Assembly (NCBI GenBank): GCA_019358835.1
Contig: JAHHIH010000029.1
Span: 1 to 64,000, forward strand
From: Tildeniella torsiva UHER 1998/13D
GTDB taxonomy: Bacteria > Cyanobacteriota > Cyanobacteriia > Phormidesmidales > Phormidesmidaceae
Reading direction: 5' to 3'
Length of the DNA stretch: 64,000 nt
In this document: positions 35,843-45,400 of the stretch, one piece after another
How positions within the stretch are numbered: the first letter of the stretch is position 1
Layout: each line of letters starts with the position of its first letter
Position numbers and translations under genes: made by a program
The notes under the pieces: model-generated
Seen by the model: the letters and a program-made list of their open reading frames with translations, nothing else
Databases searched by the model: none
What the model was told of the DNA's origin: nothing

Positions 35843-35946
35843 ACCAAGCCAAGCCATAACTGGTTCAGCAACGCTCTACCCTAGGGATGGCAAGTTTCCC
35901 GAGTCATCCTTGCTTTGTTTTCTACTGTTTGGGTTTGATAACGTCT

Positions 35947-36768
35947 ATGGTGTCGCTAGCCTCTCAGCCTCAAGCGTCTCCGTCGAATGGGGCCCAGCCC
36001 TACGGGACGGTTTATTTGGTCGGCGCTGGCCCTGGCGATCCGGGCCTATTTACCCTGCGGGGCAAGGGGCTGCTGGAGTGCGCCGACGTGGTCATCCACG
36101 ATGCCTTGGTGAGCGCGCCTATTTTGGCGATGATCAACCCCCAGGCCACGGTGATTGACGCGGGCAAGCGGCGCGGTCGCCACTCCCTGGGGCAGGAGGA
36201 GATCAATCAGCTGATCATCGATCAGGCCAAGGCCCACACTGTGGTGGTGCGCCTCAAGGGGGGTGACCCCTTTGTGTTTGGGCGCGGCGGCGAAGAGATG
36301 GCGGCTCTGGTAGAAGCAGGCATTGCGGTGGAGGTGGTGCCAGGCATTACCGCCGGGGTGGCGGTACCGGCCTATGCGGGCATTCCGGTGACCCACCGCA
36401 GCCAAAGTTCGTCGGTGACCTTTGTGACCGGCCATGAGTCGGCGGGCAAATATCGACCGCAGGTGAACTGGCGCGCCCTGGCCCAGGGGTCTGAAACCAT
36501 TGTGGTGTACATGGGCATTCACAACCTGGGGACGATTACCGCTGAGCTGTTGGCCGCTGACCTCAGCGCCGACACTCCCGTGGCGCTGATTCGCTGGGGC
36601 ACCTACCCGCAGCAGGAAACGTTGATTGGCACTCTGTCCACCATTGTGACCCAGGTGGTCGAAACGGGGTTTGAGGCTCCTGCGATCGCCGTGATTGGCT
36701 CGGTGGTGAACTGGCACCAGGTCTTTAGCCACTGTCGCCCGGCCGGGACAATCTGGCCTCAGCTATAG
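35947..36768 (+). CDS. cobA: Uroporphyrinogen-III C-methyltransferase
   Basis: About 273 residues. It transfers two methyl groups from SAM to uroporphyrinogen III, making precorrin-2 for siroheme and cobalamin. Motifs: VYLVGAGPGDPGLFTLRGKG, ADVVIHDALVS, VVRLKGGDPFVFGRGGEEMA, VEVVPGITAGVAVPAYAGIP, VTFVTGHES and VVYMGIHNL, all standard for SUMT. It is the single-domain form, not fused to CysG oxidase/chelatase. ATG 35947 is chosen over ATG 35887 because the extra 20 residues are not family-like, though an SD-like AGGG precedes 35887. It follows the CbiX-like chelatase, the next step of the pathway. Confidence 0.93.
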   Translation: MVSLASQPQASPSNGAQPYGTVYLVGAGPGDPGLFTLRGKGLLECADVVIHDALVSAPILAMINPQATVIDAGKRRGRHSLGQEEINQLIIDQAKAHTVVVRLKGGDPFVFGRGGEEMAALVEAGIAVEVVPGITAGVAVPAYAGIPVTHRSQSSSVTFVTGHESAGKYRPQVNWRALAQGSETIVVYMGIHNLGTITAELLAADLSADTPVALIRWGTYPQQETLIGTLSTIVTQVVETGFEAPAIAVIGSVVNWHQVFSHCRPAGTIWPQL

Positions 36769-36789
36769 GCAACTCAGGTCCGCGATCGC

Positions 36790-37551
36790 TCAGAGCGTGT
36801 CTGGATCAACACCTAGCTCACGCAGCCGATCGGCCAGGCGATCGGCCCGCTGTTTCTCGTATTCGGCGCGCTGCTTTTCTTGCTCAGCGCGCTCGTCACC
36901 GTTCAAAAGCAGGGTACCATCGCTATTCCACCAGCGCAGCCAGGGGAGGGTTTGGTTGAGGTATTGCCCCTGCCAAATGCCTAACTCAACGCCCATGGGC
37001 GCAATTGGGTAACGGCCGCGCTCGTTGGGCGGGCAGCGTTGATAGTGGTTGCCAATCAGTTCATAGACCTCTACTGAGGATTTTTCGACCTCATAGATGG
37101 CATAGAACGGCACCCGAATCGCCTGCTCATAAACCCAGAACTTGCCAGCTTTGGCCTCATCTTCCTCCAAGGGAGAAGTAATGTCGCGTTCTTCAGACCC
37201 ATCGCCTGAGACAAATTCAATCACGATCAGCGGGGCAATAATCTCCTTCCACAGCACGTAGGAGCGGCGCATTTTGCCGTTGAGCTGCGGCGGCACGTTG
37301 GGTACGTAGAACCAGTCGGGTGCCTCGGCCCCGCGCTCGGGCGGCTCGACTAAGCGCCAGTAAATGCCACAGTCTTGGCCGATTGCATACTGCCCATTGG
37401 GGTGCAGGGCATCTAGGATTGGGCGAATTGAATCAGTCAACAGCAGACTTTGCGGATGCTCTTGAAAGTTTTTCACAAACGTACCGTCAGTCTCTGGCAA
37501 CTGCGTATGGTCTGGAAGGGTGAGGGCAAGCTGAGATGGAGCGATCGCCAT
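36790..37551 (-). CDS. Uma2 family protein with C-terminal coiled coil
   Basis: 253 residues. The PD-(D/E)XK-type fold is recognised by PDWFYVPNVPPQ, YVLWKEIIAPLIVIEFVSGD, a KFWVYEQAIRVPFYAIYEVE segment and a GVELGIWQG tail. The C-terminal 35 residues are a charged heptad-like helix (RAEQEKQRAEYEKQRADRLA) ending RLRELGVDPDTL, common in long cyanobacterial Uma2 proteins. Function is unknown. It is longer than, and only distantly like, the Uma2 protein at 7002. Confidence 0.9.
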   Translation of the reverse strand: MAIAPSQLALTLPDHTQLPETDGTFVKNFQEHPQSLLLTDSIRPILDALHPNGQYAIGQDCGIYWRLVEPPERGAEAPDWFYVPNVPPQLNGKMRRSYVLWKEIIAPLIVIEFVSGDGSEERDITSPLEEDEAKAGKFWVYEQAIRVPFYAIYEVEKSSVEVYELIGNHYQRCPPNERGRYPIAPMGVELGIWQGQYLNQTLPWLRWWNSDGTLLLNGDERAEQEKQRAEYEKQRADRLADRLRELGVDPDTL

Positions 37552-37587
37552 AGGAGCATACCGTTGAACGGTTGTTTTGACTCTAGC

Positions 37588-38130
37588 TTACCTATTGTCG
37601 CTGGCTTTCAAAAAATCCAGCACCTCGTCGCACCACTCGATCCAGTCTTGCTCGTAGCGCATGCCCCGGCGCAGGGTGAGGTAGCGAAACTGTTCGGTGC
37701 GGGGGGGCTGGGCGATCGCCTTATACAGCGCCTCCATCGCCTGGTAGTTGGCTAGCCGTTCGCAGTGGAGCTGGCGGCGGCGGTGCAGCTCTTGTAGCAA
37801 CAGCCCGTCGGTCACGTAGGGGGCCGCTAGCACCTTGACCAGCAGATCTTCGCGGATGGGGGTAGGCTCGGTGGGTTCGGCGTACCAGCGAGCCAGCTCG
37901 CCTTTGCCCGCCTCGGTGATGCTGTAGATTTTTTTGTCGGGCTTGCCCGCCTGGGGCAGGGTTTCGTGCACGACCCAGCCCTGATGCTCCATTTTGCTCA
38001 GCTCGCGGTAAATCTGCTGCTGACTGGCCTGCCAGTAGCAGCTGACGCTCTCTTCAAAGCGTTTGCTGATGTCGTAGCCGCTGTAGGGCTGCTGCGACAG
38101 TACCGCCAAGATTGTGTGGGACAGAGCCAT
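37588..38130 (-). CDS. PadR family transcriptional regulator
   Basis: A 180-residue regulator. The winged helix at the N-terminus reads HTILAVLSQQPYSGYDISKR, QIYRELSKMEHQGWVVHETL and KIYSITEAGKGELARWY. The C-terminal VirR-type helical domain contains PIREDLLVKVLAAPYVTD and HCERLANYQAMEALYKAI. PadR proteins of this kind repress adjacent multidrug-efflux genes. The RND adaptor gene is divergently transcribed 293 bases away, with a 20-bp palindrome between its promoter elements. Confidence 0.92.
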   Translation of the reverse strand: MALSHTILAVLSQQPYSGYDISKRFEESVSCYWQASQQQIYRELSKMEHQGWVVHETLPQAGKPDKKIYSITEAGKGELARWYAEPTEPTPIREDLLVKVLAAPYVTDGLLLQELHRRRQLHCERLANYQAMEALYKAIAQPPRTEQFRYLTLRRGMRYEQDWIEWCDEVLDFLKASDNR

Positions 38131-38267
38131 TTAGCGAAAGCCCAAAAATAAGAAGATCGAAATGTGAAAAATGCCTTGGGAGGCTGAATCCTGGCGTTTT
38201 GAGGCTGTTCCCAAGCCAGATTTTACCTGCTATAGGTCGCGCGACTCGGTTAGTTGAAGGAGGGTTG

Positions 38268-38295
38268 TTGACATACTCAACTATTTGAGTATAAC
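38268..38295 (+). promoter_or_regulatory. Promoter with embedded 20-bp palindromic operator
   Basis: TTGACA (38268-38273), a 16-base spacer and TATAAC (38290-38295) form a good sigma-70-type promoter toward the efflux genes. ATACTCAACTATTTGAGTAT (38273-38292), with perfect 8-bp arms, fills the spacer exactly. A repressor bound there would block RNA polymerase; the adjacent PadR protein is the obvious candidate. Confidence 0.75.
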
Positions 38296-38352
38296 CTTTG
38301 GTCATAATGCACAACAAATTGAATATCTCTTTGTTGAATACCTACTAGTTGT

Positions 38353-38379
38353 ACAGTGCTCTGTTGTGTAGAGCACTGT
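38353..38379 (+). promoter_or_regulatory. Strong hairpin in the leader of the efflux operon
   Basis: ACAGTGCTCT (38353-38362) and AGAGCACTGT (38370-38379) form a perfect 10-bp stem with loop GTTGTGT. It lies in the leader, about 45 bases before the adaptor's ATG. CAACAAA/TTTGTTG (about 38310-38334) is a second, smaller inverted repeat. It may be a second operator or an mRNA structure; there is no T-run. Confidence 0.55.
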
Positions 38380-38423
38380 TGGTTTGAGCTTCTCCTACTC
38401 TCTCCCTCGCCAAAGGTGCCGGC

Positions 38424-39785
38424 ATGACCGACGCTCCTGCTTCTGCAAATCTGTTGCCGACTAAAACGCTGCCTGCTGAACCGACAGTCCAGGTTGATAA
38501 AGACCAGCCAAACCCCCGGCACTGGCGGCTGCGACTGCGGCGCTGGTGGCTGGTGCCCCTGGCCACGCTGCCCCTGGCGATCGCCGTGGGAGTGCGCCAG
38601 CTAAACCAGCTCGCCGAAGCACCGGCAGTGGCGGCGACGCTGCCGGTGGAGGTTGTCACCCTCACCCCAGTGGAGGCTTACACGGTGGAACGGCAGTACA
38701 CGGGTGAAATTGTCGCCCAGCGCAGCAGCGCCCTGGGGTTTGAGCAGGGGGGCACGGTGGTGGCTATGCTGGTGCAGGAGGGCGATCGCGTCTCAGCCGG
38801 TCAACCCCTGGCCCGGCTCGACACCCGCAGTTTGCAAACCCAGCGCCAGCAGCTCGTGGCCCAGCGCGATCGGGCGATCGCCGCTCTGAAAGAGTTGCAG
38901 AATGGCCCCCGCCAGCAGTCGATCGCTGCCGCCCAGGCCGCCGTGGGCGATCTGGAGCAGCAGGTGGCGCTATCAACAGCCCAGCGCGATCGCCGCACCG
39001 ACCTCTACGAACGCGGCGCGATCTCTCGCGAAGAACTCGACCAGCAAATCTTTGGCACCGGAGCGCTCGAAAACCGCCTCGCCCAGGCCCAGAGCCAGCT
39101 CGATGAACTGCTGGCCGGAACTCGCCCTGAGCAAATTGCCGCCCAGGCAGCCCAGGTGCGCCAGCTCGAAGCCAGCATTCAATCGGTGGATGTGGATTTG
39201 TCGAAGGCGCTGCTCACCGCGCCCTTTGGCGGACGGGTGAGCGATCGCCTGGTGGATGAGGGCGTTGTGGTCAGCGGCGGCCAGACCGTGCTGCAACTCA
39301 CCGAAGGCGGCGCTACCGAAGCCCGGATCGGCGTTCCAGCAGACGTGGCTGACACCCTGTCCCCTGGCAGTACCCAGACAGTTGACGTGGGAGGTCGCCC
39401 CATCCCCGCCACCGTCACCGCCCTGCTGCCCGAGCTGGAATCCACCAGCCGCACCGTCACCGCCGTACTGACCCTGGACACCAGCGAGGATTTGACCCTG
39501 GGCCAGACCGCTCGGTTAGTGCTAAAAGACACCCAGCCCACCGCCGGGTTCTGGCTGCCGACCACCGCCCTGGTGCAGGGGGAGCAGGGGCTGTGGTCGG
39601 TGTATGTGGCACGGGTTGGAGACAGTTCCACCAGTGCTGAAGTGGCTCGTCAGCCCGTGGAAATTGTGCATACCGAGGGTAATCGCGTGCTCGTTACGGG
39701 ACTGGTAGAAGCGGGCGATCGCGTCATCACCTCCGGCACCCATCGAGTTGTGCCCGGCCAAACCGTTAGCGTTCCTGCCATTTAA
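38424..39785 (+). CDS. RND efflux periplasmic adaptor (membrane fusion protein, HlyD/AcrA type)
   Basis: A 453-residue inner-membrane-anchored adaptor. A single hydrophobic segment (WWLVPLATLPLAIAVGV) lies at about residues 38-55. The lipoyl half-motifs (YTGEIVAQRSSALGFEQGGT, VQEGDRVSAGQPLARLDTRS) flank a long coiled-coil hairpin (QRQQLVAQRDRAIAALKELQ, then DLYERGAISREELDQQIFGT). The beta-barrel (ALLTAPFGGRVSDRLVDEGV) and membrane-proximal domain complete it. It should bridge the RND pump encoded at 42408 to an outer-membrane channel; no TolC-like gene is in the window. A PadR gene is divergent. Confidence 0.93.
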   Translation: MTDAPASANLLPTKTLPAEPTVQVDKDQPNPRHWRLRLRRWWLVPLATLPLAIAVGVRQLNQLAEAPAVAATLPVEVVTLTPVEAYTVERQYTGEIVAQRSSALGFEQGGTVVAMLVQEGDRVSAGQPLARLDTRSLQTQRQQLVAQRDRAIAALKELQNGPRQQSIAAAQAAVGDLEQQVALSTAQRDRRTDLYERGAISREELDQQIFGTGALENRLAQAQSQLDELLAGTRPEQIAAQAAQVRQLEASIQSVDVDLSKALLTAPFGGRVSDRLVDEGVVVSGGQTVLQLTEGGATEARIGVPADVADTLSPGSTQTVDVGGRPIPATVTALLPELESTSRTVTAVLTLDTSEDLTLGQTARLVLKDTQPTAGFWLPTTALVQGEQGLWSVYVARVGDSSTSAEVARQPVEIVHTEGNRVLVTGLVEAGDRVITSGTHRVVPGQTVSVPAI

Positions 39786-39815
39786 CCGTGCATTTTCACT
39801 AAAGGAACTTTCGCC

Positions 39816-40817
39816 ATGCAAGCTTTTGTCACGGGCAGCACGGGGCTGCTCGGCAGTAACCTAGTACGCGAACTGGTCGATCAGGGCTACACCGTCAAAG
39901 CCCTGGTGCGCTCCATTGAGAAGGCCAAGCACCTGCTGGGGGATGTGCCCCAGGTGCAGTTCGTGCCGGGGGATTTGCAAAATATCGCCGCCTTTGCCCC
40001 CCAGTTGCAGGGGTGCGACGTGCTGTTTCATACCGCCGCTTACTTTCGTGAATCTTACGGGTTGGGCGACCACTGGCCCCAGCTTAAGCGCCTCAACATA
40101 GAGGCCACCATTGAACTGCTGGAAGCCGCTGAGAAAGCCGGGGTGCGCAAGGCCATCTACGTTAGCTCATCGGGCTGCATTGGCCGCAAACCTGACGGTA
40201 CTCCGGGGGATGAGACCACGCCACCCGGACTGGTGACCTACAGCAACCTCTACTTCAAAAGCAAACTGATGGCGGAGGCAGCGGTGGCCAGCTTTCTCCA
40301 GAGCCACGCTCTGCCCGTGGTGCTGATCTGCCCTGGGGCTATGCTCGGCCCCCAAGATGCCGCCCCCACCGAGTTTGGCCAGTTTGTGCTCGACTATTTG
40401 AACCGCAAAATTCCGGCCCTGCTGGCGGGCGGCATGCCCTGTGTGGATGCGCGGGATGTGGCTAAGGCCATGGTGAAGGCGGTGGAGCACGGGCGATCAG
40501 GCGATCGCTACCTGGTGGGCGGCCCCTACTATGCCATGGCCGACCTGATGCATGCCCTAGAAGCGGTCAGCGGTGTGCCTGCCCCTAGAGTCCAAATTCC
40601 TGGTGTGATGATGCGCGTGCTGGCCCTATTCTCTACCTGGATAAGGCGTCTAACGGGTCGCAAGCCCAGCGTGCCCGTCGAAGGCATCAAGATTATGCTG
40701 GCGGCGCTGGCCTACGACTCCACCAAGGCTCAGAGAGAATTAGGTGCCCAGTTTCGCCCGCTGGAGGTGACCCTCAAAGACCAGGTCGCCTGGTACCGCC
40801 AGGCCAACTACCTGTAG
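39816..40817 (+). CDS. NAD-dependent epimerase/dehydratase (extended SDR)
   Basis: 333 residues. Rossmann start AFVTGSTGLLGSNLVRELVD (GxxGxxG), followed by VQFVPGDL and DVLFHTAAYF. The catalytic pattern is YSNLYFKSKLMAEAAVASFL, where Tyr and Lys sit in YxxxK-like spacing, preceded by VSSSGCIG. It resembles dihydroflavonol-4-reductase-like and HpnA-like proteins. The substrate is unknown. Its position between the efflux adaptor and pump (31 bases after the adaptor) suggests modification of a compound handled by the pump, or of a membrane lipid. Confidence 0.9.
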   Translation: MQAFVTGSTGLLGSNLVRELVDQGYTVKALVRSIEKAKHLLGDVPQVQFVPGDLQNIAAFAPQLQGCDVLFHTAAYFRESYGLGDHWPQLKRLNIEATIELLEAAEKAGVRKAIYVSSSGCIGRKPDGTPGDETTPPGLVTYSNLYFKSKLMAEAAVASFLQSHALPVVLICPGAMLGPQDAAPTEFGQFVLDYLNRKIPALLAGGMPCVDARDVAKAMVKAVEHGRSGDRYLVGGPYYAMADLMHALEAVSGVPAPRVQIPGVMMRVLALFSTWIRRLTGRKPSVPVEGIKIMLAALAYDSTKAQRELGAQFRPLEVTLKDQVAWYRQANYL

Positions 40818-40826
40818 GTGCCGACC

Positions 40827-42230
40827 ATGGTGACTGCGCAACCTCAAACTCAACCTAGGACACCCCAGAGTCTCGATACACTTGCGGTAAGTTCTAACGT
40901 TTTCCGCGAGGTAATTGCTATGGCCGGGGTGCCCATGCCAGGTCTAGACCTGATCAAAACCTTTGAGGGCTTGAGTCTACAAGCCTACCCAGACCCCAAG
41001 ACCGGGAATTTGCCGATCACCATTGGCTGGGGTTCAACCCGCGATAAGAATGGTCAGCCCTTTAAGCTGGGCGATCGCATTACCCGAGAAGAGGCCGATG
41101 CGCTGCTGATGGCGCAGGTCGCTAACAACTACTTACCCCCTCAGCAGGGCATCGCCGCCTGGGCCGCGATGAACGACAACCAGCGCGGGGCGATTCTCAG
41201 CTTTGCCTACAACCTGGGGGCTTACTTCTACGGGGCCAGCGGCTTTGAAACCATCTCGCGGGTGCTGCGCAACCAGGAGTGGCACAACATTGAGGCGGCT
41301 CTCATTCTCTACCGCAACCCCGGCACCAATGTCGAAGAAGGGCTGCTGCGCCGTCGCCTGTCAGAGGCCAATGTGTTTTTGGCGGGCACGCCGGGGGTGG
41401 CTCTCAGCGCCGCCGGGCAAAAATATCTGGCGGGCGGGCGCACCCCCAGCGGAAACCGCTACCTCAGCCAAGAGGCCCAGGCCTATCTGGCCAACCGGCC
41501 CACGGTGTCGGGCGGCGGCGGCGTGCCGACAGCCCCAGGGTCGCGGCTGCTATCGCTCACCAACCCCTACCTCAGCGGTCAGGATGTGCAGCAGGTGCAG
41601 CAGGCCCTAGGGCGCTGGGGTGCAAATGTGGTGGCCGATGGCTACTTTGGCCCGGCGACTGCGATCGCCGTCGAGCAGTTTCAGCGATCGCAGGGTCTCC
41701 CCGCCGATGGCGTCGTTGGCCCCCAAACCTGGGCCAGGCTGCAACAGTCGCCCCCGGCTCCGCCCCCGGCCCAAAACCGGCTGCTGCGGCTCACCACCCC
41801 CCTGACCTCGGGCAGCGATGTGCTGACGCTGCAACAAGCCCTCGGTCGCCTGGGCATCGCCGTCACCGCCGACGGCATCTTTGGCTCCGGCACCGATCGC
41901 GCCGTCCGCCAGTTCCAGGCCAGCCGAGGTCTAACCGCCGATGGCGTGGTCGGCCCCCAAACCTGGACGCGGCTACAGCAGACCCCCAGCACCCCGCCGC
42001 CCCAGCCTGCGCCCTCCTTCATCCGAGTGCTGCGGCTGGCCAACCCCTACACCCGAGGCAACGATGTGCGAGCCGTACAGCAGGCGATCGCCCGCGCCGG
42101 AATTCCAGTCATAGCTGACGGTGTATTTGGCCCCGGCAGCGATCGCGCCGTGCGCCAGTTTCAGGCCAGCCGAGGTCTGACCGTCGATGGCGTCGTCGGC
42201 TCCCTTACCCGCGCCCGCCTAGGGGTGTAG
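40827..42230 (+). CDS. GH24 lysozyme with three peptidoglycan-binding domains
   Basis: 467 residues. The phage-type lysozyme domain covers about residues 35-190: LDLIKTFEGLSLQAYPDP with the catalytic Glu in TFEG, ITIGWGSTRDKNGQPF, LSFAYNLGAYFYG. Three PG_binding_1 repeats follow (VVADGYFGPATAIAVEQFQR, VTADGIFGSGTDRAVRQFQA, VIADGVFGPGSDRAVRQFQA), joined by Pro-rich linkers. No clear signal peptide is seen. ATG 40827 is used; GTG 40818 abuts the SDR stop exactly. A muralytic enzyme inside an efflux operon is unusual and may open the wall for pump assembly. Confidence 0.92.
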   Translation: MVTAQPQTQPRTPQSLDTLAVSSNVFREVIAMAGVPMPGLDLIKTFEGLSLQAYPDPKTGNLPITIGWGSTRDKNGQPFKLGDRITREEADALLMAQVANNYLPPQQGIAAWAAMNDNQRGAILSFAYNLGAYFYGASGFETISRVLRNQEWHNIEAALILYRNPGTNVEEGLLRRRLSEANVFLAGTPGVALSAAGQKYLAGGRTPSGNRYLSQEAQAYLANRPTVSGGGGVPTAPGSRLLSLTNPYLSGQDVQQVQQALGRWGANVVADGYFGPATAIAVEQFQRSQGLPADGVVGPQTWARLQQSPPAPPPAQNRLLRLTTPLTSGSDVLTLQQALGRLGIAVTADGIFGSGTDRAVRQFQASRGLTADGVVGPQTWTRLQQTPSTPPPQPAPSFIRVLRLANPYTRGNDVRAVQQAIARAGIPVIADGVFGPGSDRAVRQFQASRGLTVDGVVGSLTRARLGV

Positions 42231-42269
42231 GGGCTGGGGGGCTGATGTTGCTGGGAGGGAATAAGTTTT

Positions 42270-42344
42270 GAGTTTTGAGTTTTTAATTTTGAGTTCTCAA
42301 TCCGACAGCTCCCACTCAAAATTCAACATTCAAAACTCAAAACT
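42270..42344. repeat. AT-rich inverted repeat between lysozyme and pump genes
   Basis: Repeated GAGTTTTGAG / TTTTGAGT units (42270-42294) are mirrored by ACTCAAAATT and CAAAACTCAAAACT (42314-42344). Long imperfect hairpin; the next 60 bases are pyrimidine-rich (ccccc-act-cccc). This kind of intergenic repeat is common in filamentous cyanobacteria. It could attenuate transcription into the pump gene. Confidence 0.65.
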
Positions 42345-42407
42345 CCCTCAACTTCCCCATCTCCCGTACCCTCTTACCCCCCACCCCCCACTCCCCACCC
42401 TCCTCCC

Positions 42408-45400
42408 ATGAACCTCTTCTACCGCAACCGCCAACTCCTCCTGCTCACCCTGGTACTGATCATCGTCTGGGGCCTGTCGGCCTTCCTCACCCTGCCGCGC
42501 CTAGAAGACCCGGAAATCGTGCAGCGGTTCGCCCGCATTACCACCTTTCTGCCGGGGGCGACGCCGGAGCGGGTAGAAACGCTGGTGACGGAGAAAATTG
42601 AGGATCGGCTGTTTGAGCTGGAGGAAATTGAGTCACTGCGATCGACCAGCGGCTCGGGCATTTCGGTGATCACGGTGGAGCTGAAGGACACCCTTCCCGA
42701 TGTAGACCCGGTGTGGGCCAAGGTGCGCAGCAAGGTGGATGATGCGGTGCCCGAGCTGCCCGCTGCGGCCTCGGTACCCGAGTACGCCGACAGCTCTACC
42801 AAGGCCAGCGCTCTGATTGTGGGTCTGACCTGGACGCGGGATGATGCGCCCAACTACGCGATTATGGGGCGGCTGGCGGCGGCGTTGGAAGAGCGGCTGC
42901 GGGCGATTCCCGGTACGGAGGCGGTGGATATCTTTGGCGAACCCGACGAAGAGATTCGGGTAGATATTGCCTCTACGGAGCTGTCGCGGCTGGGGCTGTC
43001 GGCGGCGGCGCTCTCGCAGCAGATTGCGGCTAGCGATGCCAAGGTGGCGGCGGGGCAGTACCGCAGCGACAGTTCAGAATTTCTGCTGGAGGTCAACAGC
43101 AGCCTCAGCTCCCTGGAGCAGATTCGCGCCATCCCGATCGCTGCCGGAAGCGAGGGCCAGGTGGCGCGGCTGGGTGATATCGCCACCGTCACCAAGGCCG
43201 TGCAAGACCCACCGACGGATTTGGCCCTGGTGAATGGCTATGGGGCGATCGCCCTCTCGGCCAAGGTCGAGTCGGCCCAGCGGGTTGACCAGTGGGCGGT
43301 GCAGGCCCACCGGGTGATGGACGACTTTCGCCGCGAACTGCCTGACGGGCTGGCTCTTGAGGTGGTGCTCGACCAGAGCCAGTACGTGCAGCAGCGCCTC
43401 AACGGGGTGATCAGCAACCTGGTCACGGGGTCGGCCCTGGTGATTGGCATCTCGCTGGTGATGCTGGGCTTTAAGGCGGCCCTGCTGGTGGGACTGGCCC
43501 TGCCTCTGACCACGCTGATGGTGTTTGGGCTAATGGATGTGCTGGGGGTGCCGCTGCACCAAATGTCGGTGACGGGCATTATCATCGCCCTGGGGCTGCT
43601 GATCGACAACGCCATCATTACCGTGGATGAGGCGCAGATTCGGCTGCGCCAGGGCATGCCGCCCAGGGAGGCGGTGACGGAAACAGTACGCCACCTGCTA
43701 ATGCCGCTGCTGGCCTCAACCCTGACCACGGTGCTGGCGTTTATTCCCATTGCCACATCGCCGGGGAGCGTGGGCGAATTCATTGGCACCATTGGGCTGA
43801 CGGTGATCTTGGCGCTGCTGAGTTCGTTGGCCCTGTCGCTGACGGTGATTGTGTCGCTGGTGGGGTTGCTCCATCGGTGGAACCCGCTGCCCCTGGGCTG
43901 GCACTGGTGGCAGCACGGCTTTACCAACAACGCGATGGCCGACGCCTATCGGCGCAGCCTGCGGGCAATTTTCCATCGGCCCTGGCTCGGCGTTGGTCTC
44001 TCGCTGATTCTGCCGGTGGTGGGGTTTGCGGTGTTTGCCACTCTGCCCCAGCAGTTCTTTCCGCCGACGAACCGCAACCAGTTTCAGATTGAGTTTGAAC
44101 TGCCCACCCAGGTTTCCCTCGCCGCTACCCAGGCGCAAATTCGGGCAGCACGCGATCTCGCTCTACAGCATCCCGAAATTGACGATGTCCACTGGTTTAT
44201 GGGTCGCAGCGCGCCACCCTTTTTCTATAACGTTATCGACAACCGCCGCAACGCCCAAAACTACGCCCAGGGCATCGTGCACCTGGCCAGCACCGATCGC
44301 ATCCGCGAAACCATTCAGTCGCTGCAAACCGAGCTAAATGCGGCTTTCCCACAGGCCCAGGTGCTGGTGAAGCAGCTAGAGCAGGGGCCACCCTTTGATG
44401 CGCCGATTGAGCTGCGGGTCTACGGGGCCGATCTGGCGGGGCTGCGGGCGGTGGGCGATCGCCTCCGAGCCGAACTCGCGCAAGTCCCCGATGTGGTGCA
44501 CACTCGCGCAACGCTGACGGAGGCGCTGCCCAAGCTGGCTCTGGCGGTGGACGAAGCCCAGGCCCGCCGCCTCGGGCTGGATAACCAGAATATTGCGGGC
44601 CAGCTCAACGCCGCTCTCGATGGAAGGACTGGAGGATCTATTCTGGATGGCAGCCGCGACATTCCGGTGCGGGTGCGGGTGCCGAGAGAGCAGCAGGGGG
44701 ATTTGGGGGCGATCGCCTCCCTCGATATCGTCACCCCCCAGGGCGAACTGCCGTTAGATACGATCGCCTCCCTAAATCTAGTGCCCGACACCGCCAGCAT
44801 TAGCCGCCGCAACGGCCAGCGCATCAACACGGTGCAGGGGTTCATCACCGCTGGTTCGCTGCCCAGCACGGTGCTGTCCGCTTTCCAAGACCGGCTAAAG
44901 GAGCAGGGATTTGAACTGCCCCCCGGCTACCGCATTGAGTACGGCGGCGAGGCCGACGCCAGGGGAACCGCCGTAGGGAATTTGCTTTCCACCGTGGGCG
45001 TCCTCGGCATTCTCATGACGGCGACGCTGGTGCTGTCGTTCAACTCCTTTGGGCTGGCGGCGCTGATCGGCACCGTGGCGATTCTCTCGGTGGGCCTCGC
45101 CGCCCTGGCGCTAGAGCTGTTTGGCTCGATCTTTGGCTTCACTGCCATTCTCGGCACCCTGGGGCTAATTGGCCTGGCGATCAACGATTCGATTGTGGTG
45201 CTGGCGGCCCTGCGCGAGCATCCCGAGGCCCGCCTGGGCCATCCCCAGCCCATGGAGGATGTCGTATTTCAGGCCACCCGTCACGTGATTGCCACCACCG
45301 TCACCACGATTATTGGCTTTGTGCCGCTGATGGTTGACCCCACTGGGTTTTGGCCGCCGCTGGCGATCGCGATCGCGGGCGGCCTCGGCGGCGCGACGCT

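Noticed and set aside
42231..42407. Gene in the gap between lysozyme and RND pump
   Set aside because: Only AT-rich inverted repeats and pyrimidine runs are present.
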